Below are positions 33,791 to 43,174 of a stretch of DNA of 64,000 nucleotides, piece by piece; within the stretch, counting starts at the first letter, position 1; each line of letters opens with the position of its first letter. A model generated the notes under the pieces. It saw only the letters and a program-made list of their open reading frames with translations, was not told the origin of the DNA and ran no database searches. Source of the DNA: Prorocentrum cordatum. Lineage: Eukaryota; Sar; Dinophyceae; Prorocentrales; Prorocentraceae. The stretch spans positions 77,800-141,799 of the forward strand of contig CAUYUJ010019931.1 in assembly GCA_963575745.1 (NCBI GenBank), in the 5' to 3' direction. Both the position numbers and the translations under genes were made by a program.

Positions 33791-33899
33791 CACACCCTCG
33801 GGATCATTGCCCTGCTCGACACCTGACTGCGCGAATAGAGTGGAAATGTACGCCTTGGTAAAGAATGGGAGGGAGGGGTAGGACGTCAGATATGACATC

Positions 33900-34013
33900 G
33901 CTTGTCCTCCTCCTCCTCCTCCTCCTTCTCCACATCCTCCTCCTCCTCCTCGTCCTCCTCCTCCGCCTCCTCTCCCGCTCCTCCTCCTCCTCCTCCTCCA
34001 CATCCTCCTCCAG
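33900..34013 (+). repeat. (CTC)n array at the 5' edge of LINE 2
   Basis: CTC array ending where the LINE 2 leader begins. Confidence 0.9.
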
Positions 34014-34137
34014 GTGGCACGAGCTTTTCGGATTTCATCTCCTCCAGCCACCGAGAGGAGCCCTCACCCCGAAAGCCAGCGCGGGGCCCTCCCCTCTCTC
34101 CAGAGGATGGGGCCTGGCGGCGGGCCGTGAGCCGCCC

Positions 34138-37100
34138 ATGCCGCTCGCCGCCGCAGGTCTCCTTCGGGTTGTCGCATACAACCCGTGCGCGGCCATCTCG
34201 TCGTCTCGCCTTCTTGACATTGCAGAGGAGTTAGGCAGGCGGGATGTCGTGGGGCTTATCGGCACGCAGAAGAAGAGCGGAGGCGAGCAGTGGGAGGAGA
34301 AGAAGGAGGTGGGGGAGTATACAGTCGTGGAGGCAGGATACCTCAAGGGCAAGCTAGTGAGCACGAGTTGTGGGGTCGCGCTGATGTTGAGACGAGAACG
34401 TTTTCCCCTGCACTGCGTGAAGCACGTGTTCACAGCGCCCAAACAGATATGGGGGCGCGTCCACGGGGTGTTGTGCGACCGGGGAGGAGTAAGGTATGGG
34501 TTTGTGGTTATGTACTACCCGCCCAAACAGACCACCAACCAAGCCAAGCCAGCCTACCTTAAGACGATCCAGGTGATGAACGAATGGTTGAGCAATGTAA
34601 TGTCGTTCCTCATGACAAGGAAGGCAGTACCCATCATCATGACCGATCTGAATGGGGCACTGCCGTACACGGGTGACGACCACGTCTCGGGCGTGCACGG
34701 CAAAGGACACTTAACCCCAAGCAGCGCTGCACTCCGACCTCTCCTTGAGGGATGGGGCATGTGCAGCATCGGCACTCACTGGGACCTCCCCCCCACGTTC
34801 GTAGGCAGCAACGGGCAGTCGCACATTGACCACATCCTCACAACACGAGACCTCCTTCAGGCCACGGAGCGGGTGATGGTAATGAGGAGGTCTGCTCGTC
34901 GACTCCAGCTGCATCGCGGGCACGAGGATAGGGACCACAGACCTGTATGCGCGAGCTTCGTCCTGCAGTGGCCCGCCCTCCCTGGTAGAGAACAGCAGCG
35001 TGCTCCTCGTGCGAACCGTGAAGCTCTTTATCAATGCCTGCAGGTAGGGTACAAGAGACGGGAGGTCCTCTCTCGGATGGAAGAGCTGGCGGAAGTAAAT
35101 GCCGATGAGTTTGATGCAGCCAAGGCCAGGGAGGACATTGATGAGATGAACACGCTGTTTATTACCACCCTGAACACCGCTGTCTCCGACGTCCTGCGCG
35201 ACAGCCCGCTGTACACAGAAGATCGTAAGGAACACACCAGAGAGCTTCGAACACTACTGGCACAGAGGAGGAGGTACAAGGAGGAGCACGATGAGCACAA
35301 CACCGAGAGCACGAGCGAGCGCATCAGGCACATCAGCAAGCACTTACGGCACACTGCCAAAGAATACTGGGATGCTATCCGTGCTCGAAGATGTGCCGAG
35401 ATGAAGCAAGCCCTCAAAGAGCAGAACGGGTACATGGTCCAGAAATTAGCTCGGCTTATCGCTGGAAAGAGAAGGGGGCCCCGACAAAGGAAGTTCGCCG
35501 TCGTCCCTGGATCCACAGCGTCAGCAAAGGCGTGGGCGCAGAGGTTGAAGCTTGAGCCCGAACATGGAGGCTGCAGTGCGATCCCTTACACCATAGAGGA
35601 GACGAGGAGGGACATGCAGGAGGAGGTGCGGGAGAGGGTGGAGGACAGCGAGGCCGTGTATCGTGCTGCGGAGGATTGGAGGGAGATGGCGGTTGCAGTC
35701 TGGAAACTAAAGTTTTGGAGGGCTTGGCCGTCGTGGAGCACACCTCCCGAGTGCTTGCGAATAGTGTTCCACCCCCGCAAAGTGAATGAGAGACGACCGC
35801 AGGCTGCAGTGGGTGTTGGATTTCATCAGGAGCTGCCCAGGATAGTCCGCACGCGTGGTATGCTGCAGGCAATACTGGGCACGTGCAGGCGAGTTCAGCG
35901 GTATCCCGTCCACTGGCACTGTGCCCAGGCTGCCCGTATCCCCAAACCCAATCGGAAACTGGAGTGTGACGGGGAGAGGCTGATCATGATGATGTGCACC
36001 CTGGGTCGGACCTACAACGCGGCCATGCTCAAACGTAAGAAGCCCCCATGGATTGCACCCGAATGGCTGTATGGAGGGATACATGGGAGGAGGAGGGAGG
36101 CGGCCATGGGGGTTCAGCTCGTGTCGTCGTATCGCCTGCAAGCTGGAGGAGTGTCTCATCTTCTCAGGTGTCACGACGCTGTCAACGCTTTCTACAGCCT
36201 CCATCAGGACAAGGTTCTAGAGGCCGCGGAGAGTTGTTATGACCCCCAGGACCTCCAGTTCATAGAAGATCGGGTGCGAAAAAACTTGGTGCACATCTCT
36301 GATGAGACGGGAAGTTTCTGGATGAAAGCTCGACGGGGCGTCTTCCCAGGGGACACCGGTGCCACCCGATTGTTCAACAGGACGTACCTCCCCCCCTTTG
36401 CGAAGTACGCCGACGCTGCCATCGCTCACCAGTGGCACATCGTCTTAGAAGCGGGTCTTCCTTGGAATCACAGCGAGAAGACTCAGATAGGACTCACAGG
36501 GTTCGTCGACGACATAGGTAGCAAGGTGTTGGAGGCGGGAGAGGGGACGATGCAGGAGCAGATTGAGCGCGGGGGGGCCCTCGAGAACGAAGCTGTCGAC
36601 CGTGGGCTCGCGGAGATCGGAGCGAGTCAGAATCTAGAGAAGGAGGAGAATGTGTGCTATTTTGCAGGGTGGGGATCTTACACGGCTACGAGGGCACTAG
36701 CAAGGCAAGAAACGGCACTTGATGGGAGAGTTGTACATCACGTGCGCTACTTAGGTGGGCTTCAAGCGTCCACATTTTCACCGTTGCCAGAGTTGCAGAA
36801 GCGGTTATCTGCCATCAAGTCCAGCTTCCACAGTATGGGGGGATTCTGGTACAGTGACGCGCCCTTCGGCGTAAAGAGAAACGTAGTGAAAGGCTTGTTG
36901 GTAAACGCTGCCCTGTCTGGCCTCGAGGTGTGCGTACATGGACGGGGGCCTCTGCAAGAGCGGGACCTCCAGCATCACCAATCATACATTTTGGTTAAGT
37001 GTAGGGCCATACTACAAGGCACAGCGCGCATGAACGAGAGCGACACGCACGTTATCGTAGATACTAACACGCAGATCCTTCAGAAATTTCGAATGGGCAG

Positions 37101-39012
37101 TCTTTACCTTGAATTACGAATAAGAAGACTTAAATGGATGCAAGTATTGGTTGCCAACAAAGATGAGCACGTGCAGTTTCTTAGCGCGGTGTTTGGAAGT
37201 ATGGTATGTGACGGGGAGGTCTTTAGCGATGGCATGGTCTCCGACAAAGCTAACCCTTGGGCCCAGCAGGCCCAGCAAGACATACTATCACTACGGGAAC
37301 TCGAGGAAGGGCAGACGATGCTAGATAACCAGACCATCTTTAGTATACTATTCGAGGACCCCACGGACTTCGTCAAGATAGATGTCACCCAGCTTAGATC
37401 GATCTTCTACATCACAGATGAGGAGGAGAGGATCAGGAAAGAGGTGAACAGGACGGAGGGGGAGTACGTATGCCAGGAGGTGTGGGACGATGGCACGGTA
37501 TGTCGGACGTGTTGGCCTAGCCGAAAACAGCTGCTGGCGCACATGGCCAACTCAAAAGGGGGCTCTCATGGGAAACTCCACATAGGAAGGGTTCTCACGA
37601 TCACGAACGCCTGCCCGATCTGCAAGAGCGTGTTCAGAGATCGTGCCAGTGCCGTCCATCACGTTGCTGCGAGTATGAGGCGCAACTATTGCCCTATGAA
37701 TCGAGGACGGTACGAGGCCACCATCATAGAGCCCAAAAGCCTCGAGTGCCCAGTTTGCTTCGAGGAGCAGCCCTCCATCGCCGTCTTTCTCGAGCACGCT
37801 GAGGCGCACATTCGGCAGCATCTCCTCCCCTCGTTTCAGATTCGCGAGGCGCTCGGCACCGCACACAGCAACCCTGAGTGGAGGGGTACGAGACTCAGCA
37901 GGGGCGATGTCGACGGGAGGCGCCGCATCGTCTGCGGTGCAAGTCGCCCACCAGCCCGCGTCGTGGCTCCTCAGGAAGGACAGAGTCAGCGCAGCTCAGG
38001 ACAGAGCGGACAAGCACAAGCAGCGCCGCCAGATGGACGCGGGGGACGAGGACGAGGACGAGCACGAGCCAGGCCCACTTCGCAGCCTGGTGTACCAGCT
38101 CGAGGCCAGGATGCGCGCGGTCGAGCACATGGGGTTCGTCAGCGTGCTGCTGGATCGCAACCACCCGTGCATCGTGGAGAGCAACGCGGCGTTCCAGCGG
38201 TTCCTCACAGACAAGAAGAACCACCCGGAGGAGGATCGTGGCACGCCAGCGTGCCAGAGTGCTTTCGCAGTTCTAGACGCTTTGCACAGCTACAACTACA
38301 AGGACACCTCACAGCGGCGGGCCGCATGCGGGATGTGCATCGCCCGCCTGATGAAGATGATCGAGCACGGCGGCCCGACCATTGCACAGACGTGGATCAC
38401 CGAGATGGTCGCGAGCCCCACATTCGACCAGCCTGGCAAGACGCAGAAGTCACGCCTTACTTTCAACCTCAAAGGCCAGATCCTCATGACCACGCAGGTG
38501 GCAGACCACGAGAAGCTCATGGCGGCCATCGAGGGCGGAGACGACACGATCAAGCAGGTGAGCCCCACGGAGATGCCCACGACGATCCTCAACATGCCAG
38601 GCTACCTGATGGACATCAACCTGCTGCTCGCCGAGCAGATGCGCGCGGCGGGCGGCCGCCACCTAGTCAACAAGGCGCCGCGCGGCAACATGGCCAGGAA
38701 GCTCGGCGGCGGCAAGGGCAAGGGCCGCCAGAAGTAGGTAGGACACGCGCTGCAGCAGTCACGTATCATAGTGTACGCCCGCCGCCAGGCCTTGAGAGCG
38801 TCTCCGCTCCTGCCAGGGACCCTGGACCTCCTCCCCCTCCTCCTCGCCGCCTGTTTGGACCCGCCTCGCACTCGGCGAGTCAGAACGCTCCCGACCCTGG
38901 CGCCGATTCAGGGTTAAAACTGAGGCGGGTGTCCGGCCTCAGTTTTAACCCTCACGAGGCCGACCCCTTCGAAGCCGAAGAGGACGTCGCCCGCGAAATG
39001 CACTCACCTTAG
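34138..39012 (+). CDS. LINE 2: endonuclease-reverse transcriptase-zinc finger protein
   Basis: From ATG 34138 (MPLAAAGLLRVVAYNPC) the first ~280 residues form an apurinic-type endonuclease: IMTDLNGALPYTG, GQSHIDHILTTRD and closing DRDHRPV. The usual catalytic Glu position reads IGTQKK, so that residue looks substituted. Reverse transcriptase follows: fingers near ARIPKPNRKLE, motif A HDAVNAFYSL (about residue 680), motif B GVFPGDTGAT, motif C GFVDDIG (about 788, FVDD rather than YADD), motif E VRYLGGL. Residues about 1110-1230 hold three Cys/His units, including CPICKSVFRDRASAVHHV and CPVCFEEQPSIAVFLEHAEA. After about 37870 this frame probably no longer codes, though it stays open to 39012. 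No internal stop or frameshift. Confidence 0.85.
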   Translation: MPLAAAGLLRVVAYNPCAAISSSRLLDIAEELGRRDVVGLIGTQKKSGGEQWEEKKEVGEYTVVEAGYLKGKLVSTSCGVALMLRRERFPLHCVKHVFTAPKQIWGRVHGVLCDRGGVRYGFVVMYYPPKQTTNQAKPAYLKTIQVMNEWLSNVMSFLMTRKAVPIIMTDLNGALPYTGDDHVSGVHGKGHLTPSSAALRPLLEGWGMCSIGTHWDLPPTFVGSNGQSHIDHILTTRDLLQATERVMVMRRSARRLQLHRGHEDRDHRPVCASFVLQWPALPGREQQRAPRANREALYQCLQVGYKRREVLSRMEELAEVNADEFDAAKAREDIDEMNTLFITTLNTAVSDVLRDSPLYTEDRKEHTRELRTLLAQRRRYKEEHDEHNTESTSERIRHISKHLRHTAKEYWDAIRARRCAEMKQALKEQNGYMVQKLARLIAGKRRGPRQRKFAVVPGSTASAKAWAQRLKLEPEHGGCSAIPYTIEETRRDMQEEVRERVEDSEAVYRAAEDWREMAVAVWKLKFWRAWPSWSTPPECLRIVFHPRKVNERRPQAAVGVGFHQELPRIVRTRGMLQAILGTCRRVQRYPVHWHCAQAARIPKPNRKLECDGERLIMMMCTLGRTYNAAMLKRKKPPWIAPEWLYGGIHGRRREAAMGVQLVSSYRLQAGGVSHLLRCHDAVNAFYSLHQDKVLEAAESCYDPQDLQFIEDRVRKNLVHISDETGSFWMKARRGVFPGDTGATRLFNRTYLPPFAKYADAAIAHQWHIVLEAGLPWNHSEKTQIGLTGFVDDIGSKVLEAGEGTMQEQIERGGALENEAVDRGLAEIGASQNLEKEENVCYFAGWGSYTATRALARQETALDGRVVHHVRYLGGLQASTFSPLPELQKRLSAIKSSFHSMGGFWYSDAPFGVKRNVVKGLLVNAALSGLEVCVHGRGPLQERDLQHHQSYILVKCRAILQGTARMNESDTHVIVDTNTQILQKFRMGSLYLELRIRRLKWMQVLVANKDEHVQFLSAVFGSMVCDGEVFSDGMVSDKANPWAQQAQQDILSLRELEEGQTMLDNQTIFSILFEDPTDFVKIDVTQLRSIFYITDEEERIRKEVNRTEGEYVCQEVWDDGTVCRTCWPSRKQLLAHMANSKGGSHGKLHIGRVLTITNACPICKSVFRDRASAVHHVAASMRRNYCPMNRGRYEATIIEPKSLECPVCFEEQPSIAVFLEHAEAHIRQHLLPSFQIREALGTAHSNPEWRGTRLSRGDVDGRRRIVCGASRPPARVVAPQEGQSQRSSGQSGQAQAAPPDGRGGRGRGRARARPTSQPGVPARGQDARGRAHGVRQRAAGSQPPVHRGEQRGVPAVPHRQEEPPGGGSWHASVPECFRSSRRFAQLQLQGHLTAAGRMRDVHRPPDEDDRARRPDHCTDVDHRDGREPHIRPAWQDAEVTPYFQPQRPDPHDHAGGRPREAHGGHRGRRRHDQAGEPHGDAHDDPQHARLPDGHQPAARRADARGGRPPPSQQGAARQHGQEARRRQGQGPPEVGRTRAAAVTYHSVRPPPGLESVSAPARDPGPPPPPPRRLFGPASHSASQNAPDPGADSGLKLRRVSGLSFNPHEADPFEAEEDVAREMHSP
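37907..38737 (+). CDS. LINE 2: second frame, gag-like basic-tailed protein
   Basis: ATG 37907 to TAG at 38735-38737, 276 residues, in a different frame from the polymerase. It has an acidic patch (MDAGDEDEDEHEPG), a helical core (LRSLVYQLEARMRAVEHMGF, ALHSYNYKDTSQRRAACGMC), the stretch TFNLKGQILMTTQVADHEKL, and a Gly/Lys-rich tail ending GKGKGRQK. The wording is far more protein-like than the overlapping polymerase frame. No family recognised; the basic tail suggests nucleic-acid binding, as in a gag or ORF1 protein. Its position after the polymerase is unusual. Confidence 0.7.
   Translation: MSTGGAASSAVQVAHQPASWLLRKDRVSAAQDRADKHKQRRQMDAGDEDEDEHEPGPLRSLVYQLEARMRAVEHMGFVSVLLDRNHPCIVESNAAFQRFLTDKKNHPEEDRGTPACQSAFAVLDALHSYNYKDTSQRRAACGMCIARLMKMIEHGGPTIAQTWITEMVASPTFDQPGKTQKSRLTFNLKGQILMTTQVADHEKLMAAIEGGDDTIKQVSPTEMPTTILNMPGYLMDINLLLAEQMRAAGGRHLVNKAPRGNMARKLGGGKGKGRQK
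38910..38952 (+). other. Hairpin near the 3' end of LINE 2
   Basis: AGGGTTAAAACTGAGG (38910-38925) pairs perfectly with CCTCAGTTTTAACCCT (38937-38952) around an 11-base loop. It lies 173 bases past the second stop codon. It could be the 3' structure recognised by the element's own reverse transcriptase. Confidence 0.6.
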
Positions 39013-39269
39013 GATATATATTAGCGCTGCTTGGTGCTGCGAGCAACAGACCTCCAGATCACTCCCACTTGATGGGCGCCTCACACGTGCGCCCCCCGTG
39101 CGGGCGCCAACAGGGGCGCATCCGCCCGTGCCTCCGTTTCATCGGCACGGCAGGCTCCAGAACGATGTGGAGCGAGAGAGGGGCGAGGCAATGGCCACCG
39201 CCCCAACCCAGAGCACATATGACCAGGCATGGATCGTTGCTTGAATAGGTTCGAGACGAGACGAGACAC

Positions 39270-39291
39270 ATCCTCCTCCTTCTCCGCATCC

Positions 39292-39348
<57 letters not shown>

Positions 39349-39526
39349 GCAGCATCATCATCAGCATCAGCATCAGCATCAGCATCATCATCATCATCAA
39401 CAACAGCAGCATCATCATCGTCAGCATCATCATCATAATCAGCATCACCATCATCATCATCATCAGCAGCAGCAGCATCGCCATCCTCATCGACATCATC
39501 ATCATCACAATCACCATCATGTTCAT

Positions 39527-39561
<35 letters not shown>

Positions 39562-40840
39562 CCACCACCATGATCGCCATCATCATCGCCATCATCATCG
39601 TCATCATCACCATCGTCATCAGCATCATCATCAGCACCAGCAGCATCAGCAGCATCATCAAAATCATCAGCAGCAGCCGCATCATCATCAGCAGCAGCAG
39701 CATCAGCATCATCAGCAGCATCAGCAGCATCAGCAGCAGCAGCATCAGCATCAGCATCAGCATCAGCAACACAAGCAGCATCATCATTGGAATCATCATC
39801 ATCAGCATCATCATCACCAGCATCATTGCTACTTTTACCTTCATCATCATCATCAGCATCAGCATCCTCCTCATCAGCATCACCAGCAGCATCATATACG
39901 ACAGCATCATCAGCACAATCATCATCAGTGGCAGCATGACAGCATCATCATCATCACCATCACCATCATCTCATCATCATGACCAGCATCAGCATCATCA
40001 GCAGCATCATCATCGGCCTCGTCATCAGCGCCATGATCATCATCAGCATCATTACTAGCATAAGCATCATCAGCAGCAGCAGTTGCAGCATCATCATCAG
40101 CATCATCAGAATCAGGAGCATCATCAGCATCATTAGAATGAGGAGCACCATCAGAATCAGCAGCAGCAGCAGTTGCAACATCATCATCAGCATCATCAGA
40201 ACCAGGAGCATCATCAGAATCATCATCAGCATCCTCATTGTCGTAATCAGCATCAACATCATCATAATCAATACCATCATCTTCATCTTCAGCAGCATCA
40301 GCATCATCATCAACAACATCACCATCGTCCTGCCTCATCCTTCGCCTCATTCTCCTCCTCGTCGTCCATCCCCCCTCTTCCTGCTCGTCATCATCGGCAG
40401 CAGCATCAGCATCAGCATTAGCATCGCCGTAATCATCGTCGTCATCAGCATCAGCATCATCGACAACCACCACCATTATCATCGTCAACATCATTACTAT
40501 CATCAACCTCATCAGCATCGTCATCAGCATCAGCATCGTCATCAGCATCATCATCATCATCATCATCAACATCATCAGCATCAGCATCATCATCATCAGC
40601 AGTATCATCATCATCATTCGCATCCTCATGATCCTCCCCCATCCTCCTTTTTCTCATCCTTTTCCTTCTCATCCTCCTCCTTCTCCTTCTCCTCCTCCTC
40701 CTCATCATCCTCCTCCTCTTCCTCCTTCTCTTCCTGAGCTCCTCATCCTCATCCTCGTCCTCGTCCTCATCCTCCTCCTTCTCCTCATCCTCCTCCTTCT
40801 CCTCGTCCTCCTCTTCCTCCTCCTCCTCCGTTCGTTCTGA
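39270..40840 (+). repeat. Compound ATC then CTC array
   Basis: ATC/AGC-type triplets from 39290 to about 40625, with CTC-rich ends. Confidence 0.95.
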
Positions 40841-40861
40841 ATTGACGGCGAGAGCCTCTGG

Positions 40862-41089
40862 CCTTGCCAGCCTGCGCGTGCCCCTGGCCACGCAGTTTAC
40901 GGGAAGCGGGCGGCTGCAAGGGACAGGCGCGCGAGCGACCGTCTAGGCCAAGTCGCGGCGACGACTGCCAGCGCGGCCTTCTGCACCGTGGCCGCCAAGA
41001 TGGCCCGGCACTCCCTCCAAGAGCTACTGACATCTTTCAAAAGTGCACAGGAGGCCACCCAGCTACGCGTAGGAGTGACCCTGGGCTAG
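40862..41089 (+). CDS. Possible terminal exon, unknown protein
   Basis: One plus frame reads ARDRRASDRLGQVAATTASA, then AFCTVAAKMARHSLQELLTS, FKSAQEATQLRVGVTLG and TAG at 41087-41089. It looks like a helical protein end. Against it, the last 45 bases also form the left inverted repeat of the element at 41045-41811, and upstream limits are unclear. Confidence 0.3.
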   Translation, partial: PCQPARAPGHAVYGKRAAARDRRASDRLGQVAATTASAAFCTVAAKMARHSLQELLTSFKSAQEATQLRVGVTLG

Positions 41090-41811
41090 AGTGACCTTTG
41101 GTGCGCGGCTTCAGGGGCGCCCGTGGGGGCCCGGCGCAATCGCGCAAGCTGGCGTTGCCGCGACGCATCAACGATCGGCGGTGCGCCACCCGAAAGATTT
41201 GTTGTGCCAGCGGGCTACCGCGGAAGTCCGCCGATTTCACTCGAGCACCCCGAATGGCACTTCGAAGGCGCTGCAAAAGCAGACGCTGCCGGGGGCCACC
41301 GCGAGGAGGTCTGGCACTGCCGGGCTGCATCGCGATGACGTCTAACCAGGCCCGGCGTCATGGCCAAAACTGGCCCCATCCGAGAGCGAGGAATATGTTT
41401 GAATATCTTTGGGTAACTTTTAGTAGTAAAGATCCCACGTGATTCAAAAAAACATATTCAAAAATATTCAAAGATATTCAAATACATCCAAAGATATTCA
41501 AGCCAAACGTTTTCGGATTTGGGCTGAAATTCGGGACTGGTCCTGGGCCGGAAAACGCGCCGTCTGGTCGACGGGCTCCCCTCCCGGGTAACCAATGCAA
41601 GCTGTAGGGTGCGGCGCGTATGCGTTGCTGTCGATTGCAAGGGGTGGGTTAAACCTGGCGCGCTCAGATGCGAGCGTAATCGCGCGATGCGAGTGCCGAC
41701 GCGAGGTCGAGCTCATTCCACGAAAAAAGTCACCCGACCCCCTTTGGGCCAGCACCAAAGGTCACTCCGGCGAAGGGTCACTCTTACGTGTAGTCGAGCC
41801 ACACGAGGCCC
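41045..41811. mobile_element. ~770-bp element with imperfect terminal inverted repeats
   Basis: The left end (41045-41104) contains CTACGCGTAGGAGTGACCCT and GAGTGACCTTTGGTGC. The right end (41751-41811) contains the reverse complement of CTACACGTAAGAGTGACCCT and GAGTGACCTTTGGTGC. No transposase frame inside. An AT-rich fold-back lies in the middle. Confidence 0.6.
41391..41501. repeat. AT-rich fold-back with TATTCAA words
   Basis: GAATATGTTTGAATATCTTTGG and, at the other side, several copies of AAAGATATTCAA that pair with it. It is strikingly AT-rich against the surroundings. Confidence 0.75.
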
Positions 41812-41939
41812 CCCTCACGTGCTCACCGCCCAGCGCCGCTGGCGCCGCGGGCTCCTCGCAGTGTTGGGCCCCCCCCACCAGTCACGTCTCGCGCACCCTT
41901 CGAGACCGAGCCTGGCCATCTTTTGTTTCAAGGAGGCGA

Positions 41940-42215
41940 GGAAGGAGGGGGATGAGGAGCATAGGAAGGAGGAGGAGAAGGAGGAGGAGAAATCGGAGGA
42001 ATCAGAGGAGAAGGAGGGAGGGAGGGCGGGAGGGAGAGAGGGAGGGGGGGACGATTGGCGCCAAACGCCAAGATCAACGAGGGGAGAGTTAGCGGCAGTG
42101 GGGGGGGTCTGGCCATCCAATCCTGGAACGACAGAGGAGAAGGAGAGGGGAGTAAGAGGAGGAGAACCAAGAGAAGGAGGAGGAGAAGGAGGGAGAGGAG
42201 AGGGAGGATCAGACG
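41940..42215 (+). repeat. (GGA)n tracts
   Basis: Two GGA-rich tracts (41940-42050 and 42130-42215) around 80 bases of unique sequence. They are opposite in orientation to most CTC arrays here. Confidence 0.85.
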
Positions 42216-42781
42216 AGGCCAGGACCAGGGCAAAATAAGGCTGGGCCAAATCAGAACCCTCTGAGATCCAGCGGTTCGGGAAGATGTATCAGGCGCCGCG
42301 ACCGTTCCAGAGCGCTCCGGAGCACTCTGAGAGCGTTCATGCGGAAATCGAAAGGTACCGGTACCGCTACTCCCCTCACCTCTCGTGGGGGGTGTTCTGA
42401 CCAGCACTTCGAGGCGAATATCCAGCATTGACGACGAGGGCCTCCCAGGGGGGGCCCAACAAGTGGGCAACGAGGGAGGGGTGTAAGTGTATGGGTACCT
42501 GTCCTCCTCTGAGTTTCGGGGCGCTTGTCGTTCTCCGAGCTCAGGAGCGCCCTGGAACGACGCATCCCGCCCCCGCAGCCCCGCCCGGGAGGAGGACCCC
42601 GCGAGCCAGCAGGAGGGTGACACGCAAAGGTTGGGCAGGCGGGCGGGCTCTCCTGCCGCTGCCGCGCCGCGCGCAGGAGCTGCAGCCGCGGGCTCCGCGG
42701 CCACCGTGAAACGCTCCGCCGGTCTCGGGTGGCGGCAGCACGGGGCGCGGCCGAACCCGACCCCCTGGCAAGCAGTCCCGG

Positions 42782-42863
42782 TCCGTGACGTCACCCTCGC
42801 CTTTCGAGCTTCCCTCTGGCCGCACGCACACGTCTTGGGGCGAGGTGAGGGGGACGTCACGGA
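42782..42863. repeat. Inverted repeat with ~20-base arms
   Basis: CCGTGACGTCACCCTCGCCT pairs with GAGGTGAGGGGGACGTCACGG apart from a few mismatches. Confidence 0.6.
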
Positions 42864-43014
42864 AGGTGATGGCTTGCTAGGGGTCGGCTAGGCCGCCCCT
42901 GACAGGAGGAAGGCGCCACCCTCGTCGCCAGCTGGCCAGAGATTGCTGCGACCTGGGCCCCCGAGATCTTGCACCAGAGATGTCCAGCAAATCGCGCTGC
43001 CATGGTTAATCCTC

Positions 43015-43170
43015 ATCCTCCTCCTCCTCCTCCTCCTCCTCCTCCTCCTCCTCCTCCTCCTCCTCCTCCTCCTCCTCCTCCTGCTCCTCCTACTCCTCCT
43101 CTTCCTGCTCCTCCTGCTCCTCCTGCTCCTCCTGCTCCTCCTGCTCCTCCTGCTCCGCTTCCTCCTCCTA
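43015..43170 (+). repeat. (CTC)n array
   Basis: CTC, changing to CTG-CTC alternation at its right end. Confidence 0.95.
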
Positions 43171-43174
43171 CTCC

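Larger units (their letters stand above)
34014..39030 (+). mobile_element. LINE 2: non-LTR retrotransposon with open frames
   Basis: A plus-strand element with one long open frame for endonuclease, reverse transcriptase and zinc fingers, plus a second overlapping frame of 276 codons and a hairpin near the 3' end. The left edge abuts a CTC array, and 240 bp past the right edge an ATC array begins. It lies antisense in an intron of the PDZ gene. No poly-A or target duplication was seen, so ends are approximate. Confidence 0.85.

Noticed and set aside
37870-39012. Reading the LINE 2 polymerase as a 1715-residue protein
   Set aside because: Upstream of ATG 34138 the frame is CTC repeat, and after about 37870 it becomes Arg/Gly/Pro-rich out-of-frame translation of the second ORF. 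The frame is only open there by GC bias.
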